A program made the position numbers and the translations under genes. From Amphirosellinia nigrospora (Eukaryota; Ascomycota; Sordariomycetes; Xylariales; Xylariaceae), in NCBI GenBank assembly GCA_004123355.1, contig SCHM01000002.1:6545569-6609568 (forward strand): a stretch of 64,000 nucleotides of DNA, written 5' to 3'. A model generated the notes under the pieces. That model did not search any database, was not told the origin of the DNA, and saw only the letters and a list, made by a program, of their open reading frames with translations. Of the stretch, positions 34,617 to 45,980 are shown piece by piece. Position 1 is the stretch's first letter; each line of letters begins with the position of its first letter.

Positions 34617-34622
34617 TTTTTT
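34617..34622 (+). terminator. Pol III T-run terminator
   Basis: Six T residues start 7 nt after the discriminator base of the tRNA-like gene. Confidence 0.6.
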
Positions 34623-34983
34623 GGTTTCCCTGTTACCACAAACCCCGAAGCCGTATGTAAGTCTTTGTAACAAAGATCAGATCGGGTTTATGCCTCTACT
34701 GTATGTAGGATCATACCTATGCTCCAAAATCAAAGCGTATTTTTGAGGCCGGTGCCAAAATTGACCATTATCCTTGGCATTGGTGCTCGGATAAACTATA
34801 TTCCAGATGATCACTCACTACCTATAATAGATCATGGCATATGTGCCTAGGTGTGTGAGATCTTTGCTTGAGTCGGCCAGAAAAGCCGGCGTGGCCAATA
34901 CTGTGATGCGTGGTCCCAGCCACACCGCCACTTTTTCACGCCACACATGCTTATTTTACTTGTATATAACTAGGTATACTTTA

Positions 34984-35110
34984 TACGGGCCCCTTTGGAG
35001 AGCCCACTGGCTTACTTCCTATGCTAGATCGTATTTATAAATATGTGACAATACCAGCATTATACCCGGAGCTGGGTTTCTAGCCCTTGGTAGAACCTAT
35101 AGGGGGATAT
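34984..35110. repeat. Inverted-copy repeat, left member
   Basis: About 130 bp that matches the reverse complement of 41300-41425 at roughly 85 percent (shared words AGCCCACTGG, ACTTCCTATGCTA, ACCCGGAGCT). Noncoding. Confidence 0.7.
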
Positions 35111-35693
35111 CTCTATACTAGTTTACGTTATTTTATAGGAATTTTAGAGCTCCTGGATAGTTCTTAACTGCCCAAGCCCAGCTATATAAAGGGGGATAGA
35201 GGTAGTTAAGGTTGTCTGTCTTCGATGATAAAAAGGTAACCTAGCAGACAGCTACCTAATAACGAATCAACTTCGGCCCCAGAACGATCGGGTTGGAAAG
35301 ATTGCTCTGCAACTATGAAACTACCCAGGTAGGCAGCATATACAGTGAAGCTCCAAGATTACCGGTGGCAATTCGAGGCGCGCCGAATGCTTTGGACTAG
35401 ATCCAGGAGCCAACAATGGGAATGATGGGAATGAAAGCGAACAGGCAGCCAAGGTTGTAGTAACGGGAACTGGGCCTAAGGAGTAATGCAACAGAACTTA
35501 CCAGGGCAAAATAAGAAACCAGCAAATACCAAAGGCATCCAATATATCCTATCCAAATCTCAAGTATTAAATGATCTTCTTACACCGACACCATCTTGCA
35601 CCAATACCAAACACCAACACTCGAGCTACTCGTACTGATCTTGGATCGATACTTGCATCAAAACACGATTTTACTCGACCCTGTCAACCAACA
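35111..35693. other. Intergenic / promoter of the next gene
   Basis: No gene seen. Confidence 0.4.
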
Positions 35694-36655
35694 ATGTCTC
35701 TACTTCCAGGTCCGCCGCTCGACCCGGACGATGCCGAAAACCAAGTTCAATTTTTGAACTTCAGACAACTCCCCCAAGATGTCACAAGTTGGGCAATAAA
35801 GCTTACCCCAGCTGTAATACCCGGTGTTCTGGAAACACAAGGCCTTACCGAAGGCTTTGTAAGCTCAATCAGTCTACCAGAAAAAAGATCAATTCTATTT
35901 CTATCGCGCTATTCGCTAGACTGGCGCAACCACCGCCAACTACATGCCGACTTGACTACGTGTTTTAGCAACACAAGCAGGTCAGCCAAGAGGGATGCAT
36001 CCGGCTTAGCTTTCGTGACAAGGGAGGTCATGCCTCACGTAGAGCACATCAGAACAGTGAGAACAACCCCGCCTCAAGTTCTCTCAACCTTGTACTAATT
36101 CTTAATACCTAGACTAGAGTCGACCCTAATCTCGTGCAGCTGCGCCAGTACTCACGGCAGCTAGGAACAGGCGCTTCTCCCGTGATGGCTCCAGGCGTTG
36201 CCATATCCCGCACCTCCATACACCTTGTTGGACCTAGCCTGGGTCAACAACTGCCGGCGTCGGATACGAGCGACGATCCCGACTCGAGTTCCGACTCGGA
36301 GTCTGATGGGGATCAAGACAACAATAATCAAACAGACGATACGAGTGCGGGTGGTCGGGCTTCCATCACGGCGCCGGCGGCTGCCAGCCACGCTTCTGGT
36401 AAGTTTACGCAACCACGAGCCGAATATGATCATCATAGGATATCCAATAATTCTAATTCATCCACAGACAACTCAGACTCGGAGGGAGGAAGTTCGAGAG
36501 CCAACGGTGCTGGGACGCTGCTGGCCAGCCAGCATCCAAGAAACGAAAACGGGATGAGGGGCTGGCATAGGTCACGTCTTATACCAACACAAGCTAGCTC
36601 GGTGTCACGGGGCTCGTGCGAGGGCTTGGGTAGAGTCAGTCGACAGGCGACATGA
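35694..36655 (+). CDS. Orphan acidic/Ser-rich protein, 3 exons
   Basis: Exons are 35694-36056 (121 codons), 36113-36398 and 36468-36655, in total 837 nt, 278 aa with no frameshift. Intron 1: GTGAGA, TACTAAT, CCTAG. Intron 2: GTAAGT, CTAAT, CACAG. The start is set at MSLLPGPPLDPDDAENQVQF rather than further upstream, because that is the first ATG with protein-like sequence after it. The middle exon ends in DDPDSSSDSESDGDQDNNNQ, an acidic serine tract resembling casein kinase II targets. In another frame the 3' end could encode a KKRKR signal. No known domain; probably nuclear and partly disordered. Confidence 0.6.
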
Positions 36656-37477
36656 ATATTGATATTCACCACATCTTTGGTCAGGAGGATTTTGTGCTTT
36701 TTTTGGTCGAATCGACCTTGTGTATCTATCCTATGGCCTCGAGGACCTCGCTAGACTCGTGTGTATTTTTGGGTAGTCTGCGCCCAAGGTGAACAGGAAG
36801 ACGTGTCTGCAACCGAGGGTGTGGTCAGGCATGACAGAGTAATGAATTCCTTCCTCAGAATCCGGATCTGAGGCCGTCTGACAACGTTACATGAAATACG
36901 CAGTTCCCCAGCTGTCCCTAGTTCATTTTCCTCGAGGCATTCGCGAACCGGAAGGGCCGTTGCGCCAGACGTGACATTCTAGCTATCTATCTGTACTTAT
37001 CATCATTAAGCAGGTTACGCAACGGCACATCAATCTACTCTAGACTGTAGCTGGCGGAGCGATCGCAGCCGAGAGCATCATCACGCTTGTTGATTTAGTC
37101 TATTAGCTACTTAACGGCTATTGCGGCTGCTAGTAGATATACCCGATGCTACCATCATCCCAGCGTTCCCGTTGTCTGATTGGCGTCTCTGTAATATCTT
37201 CAAGAGGCGGCAGCCCAAGCGTGCCGTCCTTGACCATGGGAACGACCTTGAGCATCCCGGGAACTGGGGCTACTAGTAGTGTAAGACCTCATGTGACCAG
37301 AAAATATTTCAACAATAGGCCGACATATAGTCAAGATACGGTAGGACAGAGCAATGTAGTAGGTGGTGGGGACAAAACGCCTCTCGACCTTGGCGAGGCG
37401 GATGGGGTTTTGTTAGGCATACCTGTTCGTAGGTGCAAGAATGTTGCGCGTGTCGAGAGCGGTTGTGGAATGCAAGG
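36656..37477. other. Intergenic
   Basis: No supported gene; the plus-strand frame at 37146-37481 lacks any support. Confidence 0.4.
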
Positions 37478-38022
37478 CTAGCGACGCGCTACTGCGTTTC
37501 TCCGGTCTTCTTCAAAGGCCGCCTTGCAAAATTATAAGCAAATCGGGGGAAGACGCAAAGAGTACGGCAGCTGATAATGCTTACCCGTAGAGCACCCTCG
37601 ACAAAGAGAAATTTTTGCCTCGATGTCAAACCAGTATATCGTCCGTTCGTGTCGATCGTTGGGAATTCTTTTTGAAGCACACCAAGGCATACACGTTGTG
37701 CTGCGCATCTTTGCACAACCTTGACTACCTGCGGGTTTTCTTTTGCTGCAATGTCTTTTGGTGGTAGGCCGAGGATCTCAAGAGCGTCTGAAACTCGCTG
37801 CGCATGAATGACATCCCATCTTCTGACATCGTAGCCGTGCTGCGGTTTTTCCGCCTTGTACCTCTTTTCGGACTTGCAGATCGCAATTGCTGCTCGGCGG
37901 AGCAGGACATTGCTGATGGCCTTGTCGCGGTTAGCTTGTTAGTAACAGCAAGAGGATGTCCTGATACTTGCCGCGGGACCGGGTGTAGGGGATGTTTTTG
38001 TTCCTTTCTTGTCGATCCCCAT
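37478..38022 (-). CDS. Orphan small helical protein, 2-3 exons
   Basis: ATG at 38022 (MGIDKKGTKTSPTPG) opens a short first exon. The main exon reads LLRRAAIAICKSEKRYKAEK, ALEILGLPPKDIAAKENPQV and RQKFLFVEGALR, down to a GTAAGC donor at 37584. A last exon, AAFEEDRRNAVARR, ends at 37478. The first junction (donor GTATCA, TACTAAC branch) is not exactly settled. Strongly helical and basic/acidic mixed. A WDVIHAQRVSDALEILGLP segment loosely recalls helices of the orphan genes at 7.0 and 14.9 kb. Confidence 0.5.
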
Positions 38023-38340
38023 GGTTGGTAGTAGTAGTGGAAGTTGGGGTAGGAATGAAATAACGAGTTAGGGGAGAGATGGATGAGCGGTGCTGCAAAA
38101 GAATACGGGCAGAGGGTTCAAATATAGGTTCTCTCGTTGTCCCGGGACACGCGCCTCGTGTTGCCCAGGCTGCATCACCCGTGGCAACTCCTCAATGTTA
38201 CTATGTACGTCTTCTTAATACGACCAAGGTGCCTAAGAAGGCGGGTGTACCAGAGTACTTGTGTATATGTAGGCGACTATGTATACAAACGAGTTACCGT
38301 TAATACGTAGGAAAAGCTAACTGAACTAAAATATTACCAA

Positions 38341-38608
38341 TGTCACACGGACCTGGCTAAGCGCGCAATACAGTGCCACACGGTGTGCCGCACGAAGCTC
38401 GCTAAATATTACCCTACGAGGCTGAGGCAGTCGTACAAAGTTATCGTAAGTCTCAGGCAGACACCGAAGCCGAGCTCGAACACCGAGACACTCGATTCTC
38501 CGGCTTCACAGGTCTCTATTTAGGTTGGCGGAGGTCCGCGAAGGAGAGGAGAATTCTGGCATAAAAGGGCACGGAATCCTCCCCTTGGCACCATAGTTGC
38601 TTAAAATA
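38341..38608 (+). mobile_element. LTR fragment E (family 1)
   Basis: Begins TGTCACACGGACC and follows the family-1 LTR through GTGCGCAATACAGTG-like, TACCCTACGAGGC and GGCACCATAG blocks. The canonical CCCTTGTGACA end is lost, and no target duplication is found. Confidence 0.7.
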
Positions 38609-38710
38609 CCTAGTAGCGCCGAGCAAGTTGTCACTAAAATAGAAAGCTTTGCCGGCGAAGCTTTATATTTTAATACGTTGTAAATTAAAGTGCTTTGGTA
38701 TTTTGAGAAG

Positions 38711-38775
38711 ACCTCCTAGACCTGTACTCCTAGACCTCCTACTTCTAGACCTCCTACTTCTAGACCTCTACCCCT
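38711..38775. repeat. CTAGACCTCCTACTT minisatellite
   Basis: Four imperfect tandem units of about 17 bp. Confidence 0.75.
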
Positions 38776-38934
38776 TACGTATTTAGAGGGGCCCCGCCCG
38801 GGAGGGTTGGACCTCTGGGAACTCGGCCGCCGTTCTTTACGGTCCGGTCCTCGCCCCAGCCGGCCCTTTTACAACGCGTATTTTTGATGGTGCTAGCAGT
38901 GCTGGTCTCGCAGTCGTATTTGAATATAGTGGTT

Positions 38935-39185
38935 GTTAGCGACTATACTCGCTATTGCGGTACGTAAGCCACACAGTCTATTTGAGTGCGAATACGTTGT
39001 GGTTGATGCCTCGATTTAGACTTTGACCAATGGGAGGCTTGCAGAGTCCCCTCTGGCCAATCAGAAGGCTGCAGAATCTATTTAGAGTTTTAGGGGTCAC
39101 GGCCTAACTTCTCAAGCTTCGCTTTCCCTCACACTTCATTGTCGTTGCCAATATGTGTTCGGGAAAAGCAAAGCTTTCCAATTAC
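38935..39185. repeat. Repeat R, right (less mutated) copy
   Basis: The same sequence and orientation as 4988-5500 but with C and G retained at the transition sites. Lies immediately 3' of gene Q, as in the left arm. Confidence 0.7.
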
Positions 39186-39460
39186 TGATGTAACGGAGGA
39201 TTGAGTTGGTCTCTGGAGCGATGGAGATAAGTAGCTGCAATTCCTAAAAGACACCAGATGTGATTGTACTGTATGTCCACACTTGTCAATACCTATTTTA
39301 CAAAGTATCAAACGTGCTTTGATCCCCTCACAAAAAAAAAACACATAGCCTTCTTGTAACACCAAGTCATAACGCAGTCTAACTACAAACGCCAGCATAT
39401 CCCATTCTATTTCCAAATCACAACGTATTCTAACTCGAATGCCAGCATATCCCGACCTGG

Positions 39461-40511
39461 CTACTCATTCCCCGCAAGCACGTCGATCAAGTCTTCGAAA
39501 TCTTCTCCATTCCCGTTGCGCTCGGTGGTATTGGCGGAATCTTTTGTCGAGGCCTCGCCCTCTGATTCTCCCTCCGATGCATCGTTCCGTGAAAGAAGAT
39601 CCCCTAGCAATGCTCCTAGGGCTTCTATATTGAGTTGAGTCTGGTTGTTGCTTTTATTACGAGGAGATCGCTTAGTCTCCTTTGTTGAGTCCTTTGTTGA
39701 GTCCTTTGACTTCTCTGTTGAGACCTTGTTCTCCGCCCCCACCCAACGTGCCTTTCCGTGAGAGAACTCCCCCTAGCAATGCTTCAAGGGCTTCTATATT
39801 GAGTTGCGGTAGGTTATTATGCTTGCCGCTAGGAGACCGCCTGGTATCCCTCGTTGACTCCTTTGTCAAGTCCTCAGACGCAGCAGGCGAGGACTTCTTC
39901 ACTGGCTTGTCTGTGGGAGGGAGAGCAGACAGTGTGAACTTTTTTCCGTTGTATTCAAAAACCTGGCCATCGGATAGTTGCTGGCAGTTGCGGGCTGACG
40001 AGGCTGCGCCCTCGACTGACACGTGATTGGTTTTTGTTTCCGAGCAGAACATCTCCACCATCCCATTCGCCAATGCAATACATAAACCGTCCTTTGTCAA
40101 CCCAGAGACATTCTCGTCGGGGTAGTCGTCATGCAACATTTCACGCATCCCATCCCTAGTCTGCTGGACAAAGTCGACGAAGTAGTTGAAGAGACGTGGT
40201 GTCTCTAGCAGACCGGGTGCGCGGCTGGCCACTTGAAGGTACGTGGTCGCCCTCATCATAGGAAGCGTTATTCTACGCTGCCGCCCTAGGGGATCATCAT
40301 CAATCGATATCATTATCCTGACAGTATCTCCTGATATCCGTGGTAGTGCTGCTGATGATGTTGATTCGACGAATGGCCATAGTTGCGGGCAAGAGGTCAC
40401 CTTTGGGCGACGGAGAAGGTATGTTTTTTTGGAGAGTCGTCCGAGCTTTCGTTCGCTATATGTCGTTTGCACCCACGGGCTATGCTTGGACACTATGGCA
40501 AATAATCTCAT
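39461..40511 (-). CDS. Orphan gene Q with internal duplicated motif
   Basis: Start taken at ATG 40511 (MRLFAIVSKHSPWVQTTYSE); ATG 40313 (MISIDDDPLGRQRR) is an alternative. The protein includes RLFNYFVDFVQQTRDGMREM, ENVSGLTKDGLCIALANGMV and CQQLSDGQVFEYNGKKFTLS. It then has two related segments: TRRSPSGKHNNLPQLNIEAL and, in a shifted frame after the G run near 39738, TKRSPRNKSNNQTQLNIEAL. The second segment continues to a stop at 39461 with an acidic tail. The repeat of the QLNIEALxALLG motif across the shift argues that both halves belong to one product. Unknown function; a RIP-damaged copy lies at 6084-6411. Confidence 0.55.
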
Positions 40512-41299
40512 AAGATGGTGAGGATGGCTTATTAGTGGGACGACTGCCGGTAGGAAGTCTGATGATGTGAGCAAAGATAAGCTGGGCTTTGGACGCCCTC
40601 TGCCGGCCACTTTATAATGTTGTAGTGACGACGTGGAAAGGCAAAGATGAACGGCGATTATCGGCTTGTCTCCTAACTCGTCACACAAAATAGCCGCAGA
40701 ACGAAGATATCGGAACTGTTGAGCCTTTGACAGACTTGCGGTCTGTAGTTGATCGTGGGTGGTGTCAGTCCGTATGAATCATGTGCCGACCAACAAGTAG
40801 ACTTCCTCGATACGTTGGCCTTACTCCCTCCTAGAAACCCATCATGAAAGAAAAACTACGTCTGGTGTGTGAGGAGGTGTGTAGTAAGCTCTTAGGCCGC
40901 CGAGCACTCGTAACAACCGGAATACACAGCCGCTCCGTGTAGATGACGCAGCCGCTCACGACCGGCCTACCGGTAGGGTGGGTAAAATAATAAGGAAGAG
41001 GTGTTTTACCACCACCATGTGTCTTAACCCACTGACCACTTTACTATCTGTTCCACAAAAGGTCACGTATCTAAAACTAGAACTTAGAAATGTTAATCAT
41101 ATATATTACTATAATAGTCTATTTAATTCCAAGCAAAAGAGCTATAGAAGTACCTAGATATATATAGCGGATAAGTATTTTCACGTCACAAAAGTAACGA
41201 AAAGTACGTTCGATAGCTAAAGAGTAGTATAGACTTCTCTCCTTTAATCTAATGCCATGCTCTTGTACGGATGTACTGTTATAACAGCTCGACAAGCAG
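40512..41299. other. Intergenic
   Basis: No supported gene. Confidence 0.4.
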
Positions 41300-41425
41300 G
41301 CAAGCCATATACCCCTGTAGGTTCTACTAAGGGCTAGAGACCTAGCTCCGGGTGTAATGCTAGTATTGTCACATATTATGAATACGATATAGCATAGGAA
41401 GTGAACCAGTGGGCTTTCTAGAGGG
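41300..41425. repeat. Inverted-copy repeat, right member
   Basis: Reverse complement of 34984-35110. A perfect short hairpin (TCATCTGAA/TTCAGATGA) follows at 41428-41451, and GGGGC hairpins at 41470-41490 and 41545-41560. Confidence 0.7.
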
Positions 41426-41683
41426 GTCATCTGAAGTATATTTCAGATGATCTAGTAGAAGTTATATATTATTAGGGGCGAAGCCCCCAGTAAAATAACT
41501 ATTTAAGTACTTATATGGATGAGAATTTACTACTTGGATCACTAGGGGCTTTGCCCCTACTCGGGGGTCCAGGGGGGACCCCTGGGAAAATACGTAAGAT
41601 ACGTTATCTTAAATCGAAGAAAATGGAGCTTCGCCAGCAAAGCTTTCCATTTTAGTGACAGGATGGCGCTACAGAGTATTTTG

Positions 41684-41915
41684 AATAGTTCTGTGATGAT
41701 GGAAATAAGGGGCTGGGAATAGATTTTCATCAACGATTGCTTATGAAACAAGGAAACATAGCAGCATCCACCAAACCCGAGACAGAGATAGATCAACGAG
41801 CATTAACAAGTTAATTAACAGGGATTCCCGAGAATCGCGAATTACCTTAGACGTGAAAAGTTGCCTACTCTGCTACCCCTCATATTACGATTAAGATTAT
41901 CCGTAATATTTGGGT
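41684..41915. repeat. Direct repeat S, copy 1
   Basis: About 230 bp repeated in the same orientation at 44564-44850. Shared words include AATAGTTCTGTGATGATGGA and CCTTAGACGTGAAAAGTTGC. Copy 2 has an extra ~37 bp. No coding sense. Confidence 0.8.
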
Positions 41916-41924
41916 TTTCAGGTC

Positions 41925-42320
41925 TGCAAGTAGCGCATATCCTTGACTGGATGACCAGGGTCTACAGAACGCGCGCCACGAACGAGAGCGACAGGCTCTT
42001 CGTCAAGATGGGTCTCGGGCTGCCTGCCTGATATGCCAATACCTAGGGATAATGTCATCAGTCTCGCAATGCCGGAGAGTCAGCTTCAACGTCATGGTCC
42101 TCAGTGGCGGCCGGGGTCCAAATGACTGCTGGGTTCGGCGGGCTGCGGCGACCGGAAAACCAGGCCCGGGATTTTCAAGCGAGTCGGTGCAACATATCCC
42201 TGGACACTAGGTCGTGGAATTTCGGCATTCTTGATTACTCGGCAGACCTATGGCCCAAAGCCGCCCAGTTTTTCTATGCTTGCGGGAGGATGATGAGACA
42301 TTATGGCTTCCAGGGGACGT
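41925..42320 (+). pseudogene. Broken second copy of the 30-33 kb gene
   Basis: The sequence encodes LQVAHILDWMTRVYRT (compare LQVAHILDRMTRFYRT at 31.1 kb), then after an internal deletion MTAGFGGLRRPENQARDFQA and SWNFGILDYSADLWP (compare the 30.3-30.45 kb part of the large gene). Stops and the loss of about 500 bp between the two blocks make it non-functional. It is cut off by an LTR fragment at about 42343. Confidence 0.75.
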
Positions 42321-42342
42321 AGATTAGGCCTCTTTGCGGGTT

Positions 42343-42522
42343 CTGGCGAGTGCGCAATACAGTGCCACACAGGGTCCAACACGGAGTTCGCTAAATACTA
42401 CCCTACGAGGCTAAGGCAGTCGTACGAAGTAATCGTGAGTCTGAAGCAGATACCAAAGCTGAACTTGAACACCGAGACACTCGCCTCCCCGGCTACCGGA
42501 GGTCCGCGAAGGAGAGGAGAAT
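42343..42522 (+). mobile_element. LTR fragment F (family 1), truncated both ends
   Basis: Matches the family-1 LTR from GTGCGCAATACAGTG to GCGAAGGAGAGGAGAA, where the family-2 LTR begins. Confidence 0.7.
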
Positions 42523-42870
42523 TGTCACACGGACCACCCTCAGGACCTAGCCACAGGAGCCACACAGACTCCTAGAGACTCCTAGAAAGTCCTAAAAGAC
42601 CTGCACCGCTCCGAGGCATTTTCGTGGGCTGAGACATAATATATTGGCGTAATTGCATTGGTTAGAATAACCTCAACCCCTCTCGAGGAGTCAGGCTTTC
42701 GGAGGCCTGCGAGGAGGTAGAGGTCCTAGGAATTCGTTTATAAATTGAGGGCTTTGGGCGAGGTTACATTGAAGTCAGAATTAGGAAATCAGAGCCCTAG
42801 AGACCCCAAAGAGATTATTAGCTGAATTGAACTCCAAATGCCAAGCACTTGAGCACAAGCACTTGTCACA
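42523..42870 (+). mobile_element. Solo LTR G (family 2)
   Basis: 348 bp from TGTCACACGGACCACC to CACTTGTCACA, closely similar along its length to 54238-54604. Flanks AGAAT and ATACC do not match, so rearrangement after insertion is likely. Confidence 0.75.
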
Positions 42871-44563
42871 ATACCTGTGCTGGTCGCCCGTCGTGATAAC
42901 CCGATGCCTAGCACTGCGAGAATACCCCGCCGTCTACGTCTGCAATATATCGCCCATTTTAATTACATACGCATTCTCCTTGAGCGGCACGGGAATCCAA
43001 GTGTTGATTAGTGGATACTACACCTCCAAGCCTTTTTTGTCCATCTTTTGGAGCAAGATCGCTACGCAGCCGAAATCGGTATGATCACCCACTATATCAA
43101 TCATTAGGATATAGTTTCGCTCGGTATGGGAAGCTCGGATGAAATACCTCCAAATTGACGCTCGTTTCTGACAGATTGCGGTACGTGGTGAAGGAGCCTC
43201 GTCGGAATTGATGAGTTAACAGTGGCGGCGTTAAAAACATCTGAAGGGCAGGCCTATTCTTTGGGGAGGCCTAGAGCAAGGATTTTGACTAGAAATTTGA
43301 TAAGATCTAGTATGAAGCCCTGGTAGTTCATAATTAGGTTCTGGAATTCTTCTGTGAGAATAGACTCAGGCCATAAATTCGGACCTGTGGAGAAAGTACC
43401 GGCATCGGGAACAGTCTCGGGGACCTCGGCTCCAATAATAAAAGCTTTTTGTTGTGTTAGTACTAGCCTAGCAGATTTATGATAGAAAATAACGTGTAAT
43501 AAGGCCTATACCTCTTTTGTGTTCCTCTTGATGGGTGTGAATGCCCGCAGGCTCATGACTTCAAAATGACAGACCCGGGGACTTTCCTATCCAGACTTCC
43601 ATTTTTTCCTCGAGTGATAGCTGGGGAAAACGCTTGGCGCAATTCAACGCATTTTGTTGATTTTAAGGTGAGACCCCGTGGCCTACGAGATAGAAGAAGC
43701 CGTACTTGGAGCAGGCATGGCTTATCGCCTCTACCCTCCTTGCTTGGCCTCCTGAGACTGTGCTCATTATAGTCCCGGGTTTATCTATGCCTTGGCATTC
43801 TCGAACGGACTTAACAAAAATAATCAAATGAAGTGTTGTGTTATTAACAAGACTAGCGTGGTTATGAGAAGAATCTACGCGAGTAAACTGTTCCTGCCGG
43901 GCCCCGATGCTCGCTCAGGTAACTAAAAGTCCGGCGCGGCCCCTCCTCCGTTGAAGCCCGAGGATGGGACCGGATGATCAATGGCGGTACCCTACTACCT
44001 ATCTCTGAGGAGTTAAGATTTCTTGCGCGGTCCTGGATTATTCGCCGAATATACTCACATTGCTCGCCAGCTCCAGGAACCTCGCCAGCGGCAGATGACA
44101 GAGAACACTAATATGACTCTGAGTTCCGAATGGAAATATATGCACCCCTTTTCACAGCTATTTATTTCGAGGGATAGTGCAACCGATAAACCAAACATCA
44201 TAAAGTCTAGATCTGGGCCTGGTGAAAGAGGTCACAGCTTCAGGGGCTTCACAAGCCGGGTTAGAAGCCATCATTCTGTTCAATACTTGTCCCCAATCCT
44301 TCACTTTTGTTGCCGTCTGATTGGATTTATCTCTATTACAGACATGACATATCGCTAATCGCATAGACTGTATGGGCAGACTGTTTCTCGCTAATATCCG
44401 AACTCCGTTCCTTTGAGTGTATGGGACGAGAATATCGCACAGTAGCATGCATTTGATCACAAATATAAAAAAAAGCTAAACCCATCTTAATTCAGCATCT
44501 ATTGTGAATGAAATGAAAGGAAAGTCAGTATTAAATATTTTATTGGTATATATTGTTGTTTAT
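42871..44563. other. Repeat-rich intergenic
   Basis: No supported gene in 1.7 kb. Open frames on both strands are short and without splice or motif support. Confidence 0.45.
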
Positions 44564-44850
44564 GAATAGTTCTGTGATGATGGAAATAATGGGCTAGGAA
44601 TAGATTTTCATCAACTGATTGTTTATGAAACAAGGAAACATGGCAGCACCCACTTAGTCCACTAAACCCGGGACAGAGATAGATCAACAACGAGCAGTTA
44701 TAACAAGCTAATTAACAGGGATTTCCGAAAATCGCGAATACCTTAGACGTGAAAAGTTGCCGGTGTTCAGGCGCCCTTTTCAGTACATGATGACTCTTAA
44801 TACTCTGCTACCCTCATATTACGATTTAAGATTATCCGTAATATTTGGGT
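44564..44850. repeat. Direct repeat S, copy 2
   Basis: See copy 1 at 41684-41915; the pair brackets 2.6 kb holding the broken gene copy and two LTR pieces. Confidence 0.8.
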
Positions 44851-44890
44851 CCTATTAAACATGAGGTCAGTTCTGTGTCATCTGCTTCAT

Positions 44891-45980
44891 TTATAAGAAG
44901 CTGTCTTGTCTTCTGGCCACCTCATAAGTAAGAAAGAGAGTGTGAGTACTTAGACTTACCAGCTTCTCCAAACGCTTGCTCAGTATTTCCCATAGGTACT
45001 CGGTCTTCTTTTCATCCTGCGCGATTGGCTTGTACGCTTGTAGTACGCCGGCACGCAGATACAAGCCATGAGTCTCGCGCCCCAAGGATGCCGCATGTAC
45101 TATCTGGCGCGCACCATCGTCGGCGGGACGGGCGGCGAATGCCGCGAACGCCTTGACGACCACTCGCGTCATGCCCGTCACCTCGTGCGATAATCCCGTC
45201 TCGCAAAAACAGGGGTCGACCGAATTGATGACAATGGGATGCGTGTTGGTGCCATGGACTGGATCAACGAGGTTTGCTAGCTTGATGAGCGTGTAGAGCT
45301 GAATCAACTTGGAAAGGTTGTATCTATTATTCCGGTCAGCAAGACTCGAGAGATGGGGTACTGGAATGAATCTTTCTAGGATACTTACTGGTTCCACGGA
45401 TTAACTTTCGACTGGTTCGTGAAGTAAGTGAACAAGTCCGACCGGGGTTCTCTGGATAATTGGCCCTGTCGTACAGGGCGGAGCCGACGATAGTCATTGT
45501 AGGCGTGGTTCCAAAGATTTTGGCTGTTTCCTTCAATTTGGGAATCAATGGTAACGCGAGTAAGAAAGTGCCGATGTTGTTGACGGCAAGGGTACGCTCG
45601 GTGTCGTATACAACCTTGAAGTTGAAGCTGCGGATCCCCGCGAGGTGAATCACGGCATCTAGGCGTGGCAAATTATTTGCTCGCGTAATGAAGTTCTTAA
45701 TGGATGGAGGTGATTCAAGATCGAGCTCCCAGACCTCTATAATGTCGGGTTTGCATTGACTCGCGGTCTCGATCTCTTCCTTGGCTTGTATGCCCCGTTT
45801 CAGGCTGCGGCAACCACAGATGACCTTGGCGGCGCCGAGCCGGATGATGTGCTTCACGATTTCTTTGCCTAAACCTCCGTTCGCCCCGGTTACGATGACG
45901 TTCTTGGATACGAATGAGGTCGAAGGCTCGGGGATCTTAAGCAAGAACTGAGTGTGTATGAAGTCGCCAAGGCTAGGCAT
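44891..45980 (-). CDS. Short-chain dehydrogenase/reductase (one-base frame break)
   Basis: NAD(P)-dependent oxidoreductase of the classical Rossmann-fold SDR family. ATG at 45980. VIVTGANGGLGKEIVKH at residues about 27-43 is the TGxxxGxG dinucleotide site. LDAVIHLAGI and NNIGTF correspond to the NNAG and NxxG blocks. TIVGSALYDR carries the catalytic Ser, and YNLSK, formed across the intron, is the YxxxK pair. The exon-1 frame breaks at the C4 run (plus strand 45444-45447); one base there links ANYPENP to SDLFTYFTNQSK. Intron 45324-45388: GTAAGT, CTGAC, AATAG. With that base the length is 1026 nt, 341 aa, normal for this subgroup. The substrate is unknown. It lies divergent from a Zn2Cys6 regulator. 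Confidence 0.8.

Noticed and set aside
6725-38022. Starship-type giant transposon or integrated DNA virus as explanation of the orphan block
   Set aside because: No DUF3435 tyrosine recombinase, capsid, polymerase or packaging gene could be recognised, and the genes carry host-type introns. Only the flanking duplication is supported.
41119-41430. 103-residue minus-strand open frame
   Set aside because: It overlaps a dispersed noncoding repeat also found inverted at 35.0 kb, where the frame is not kept.
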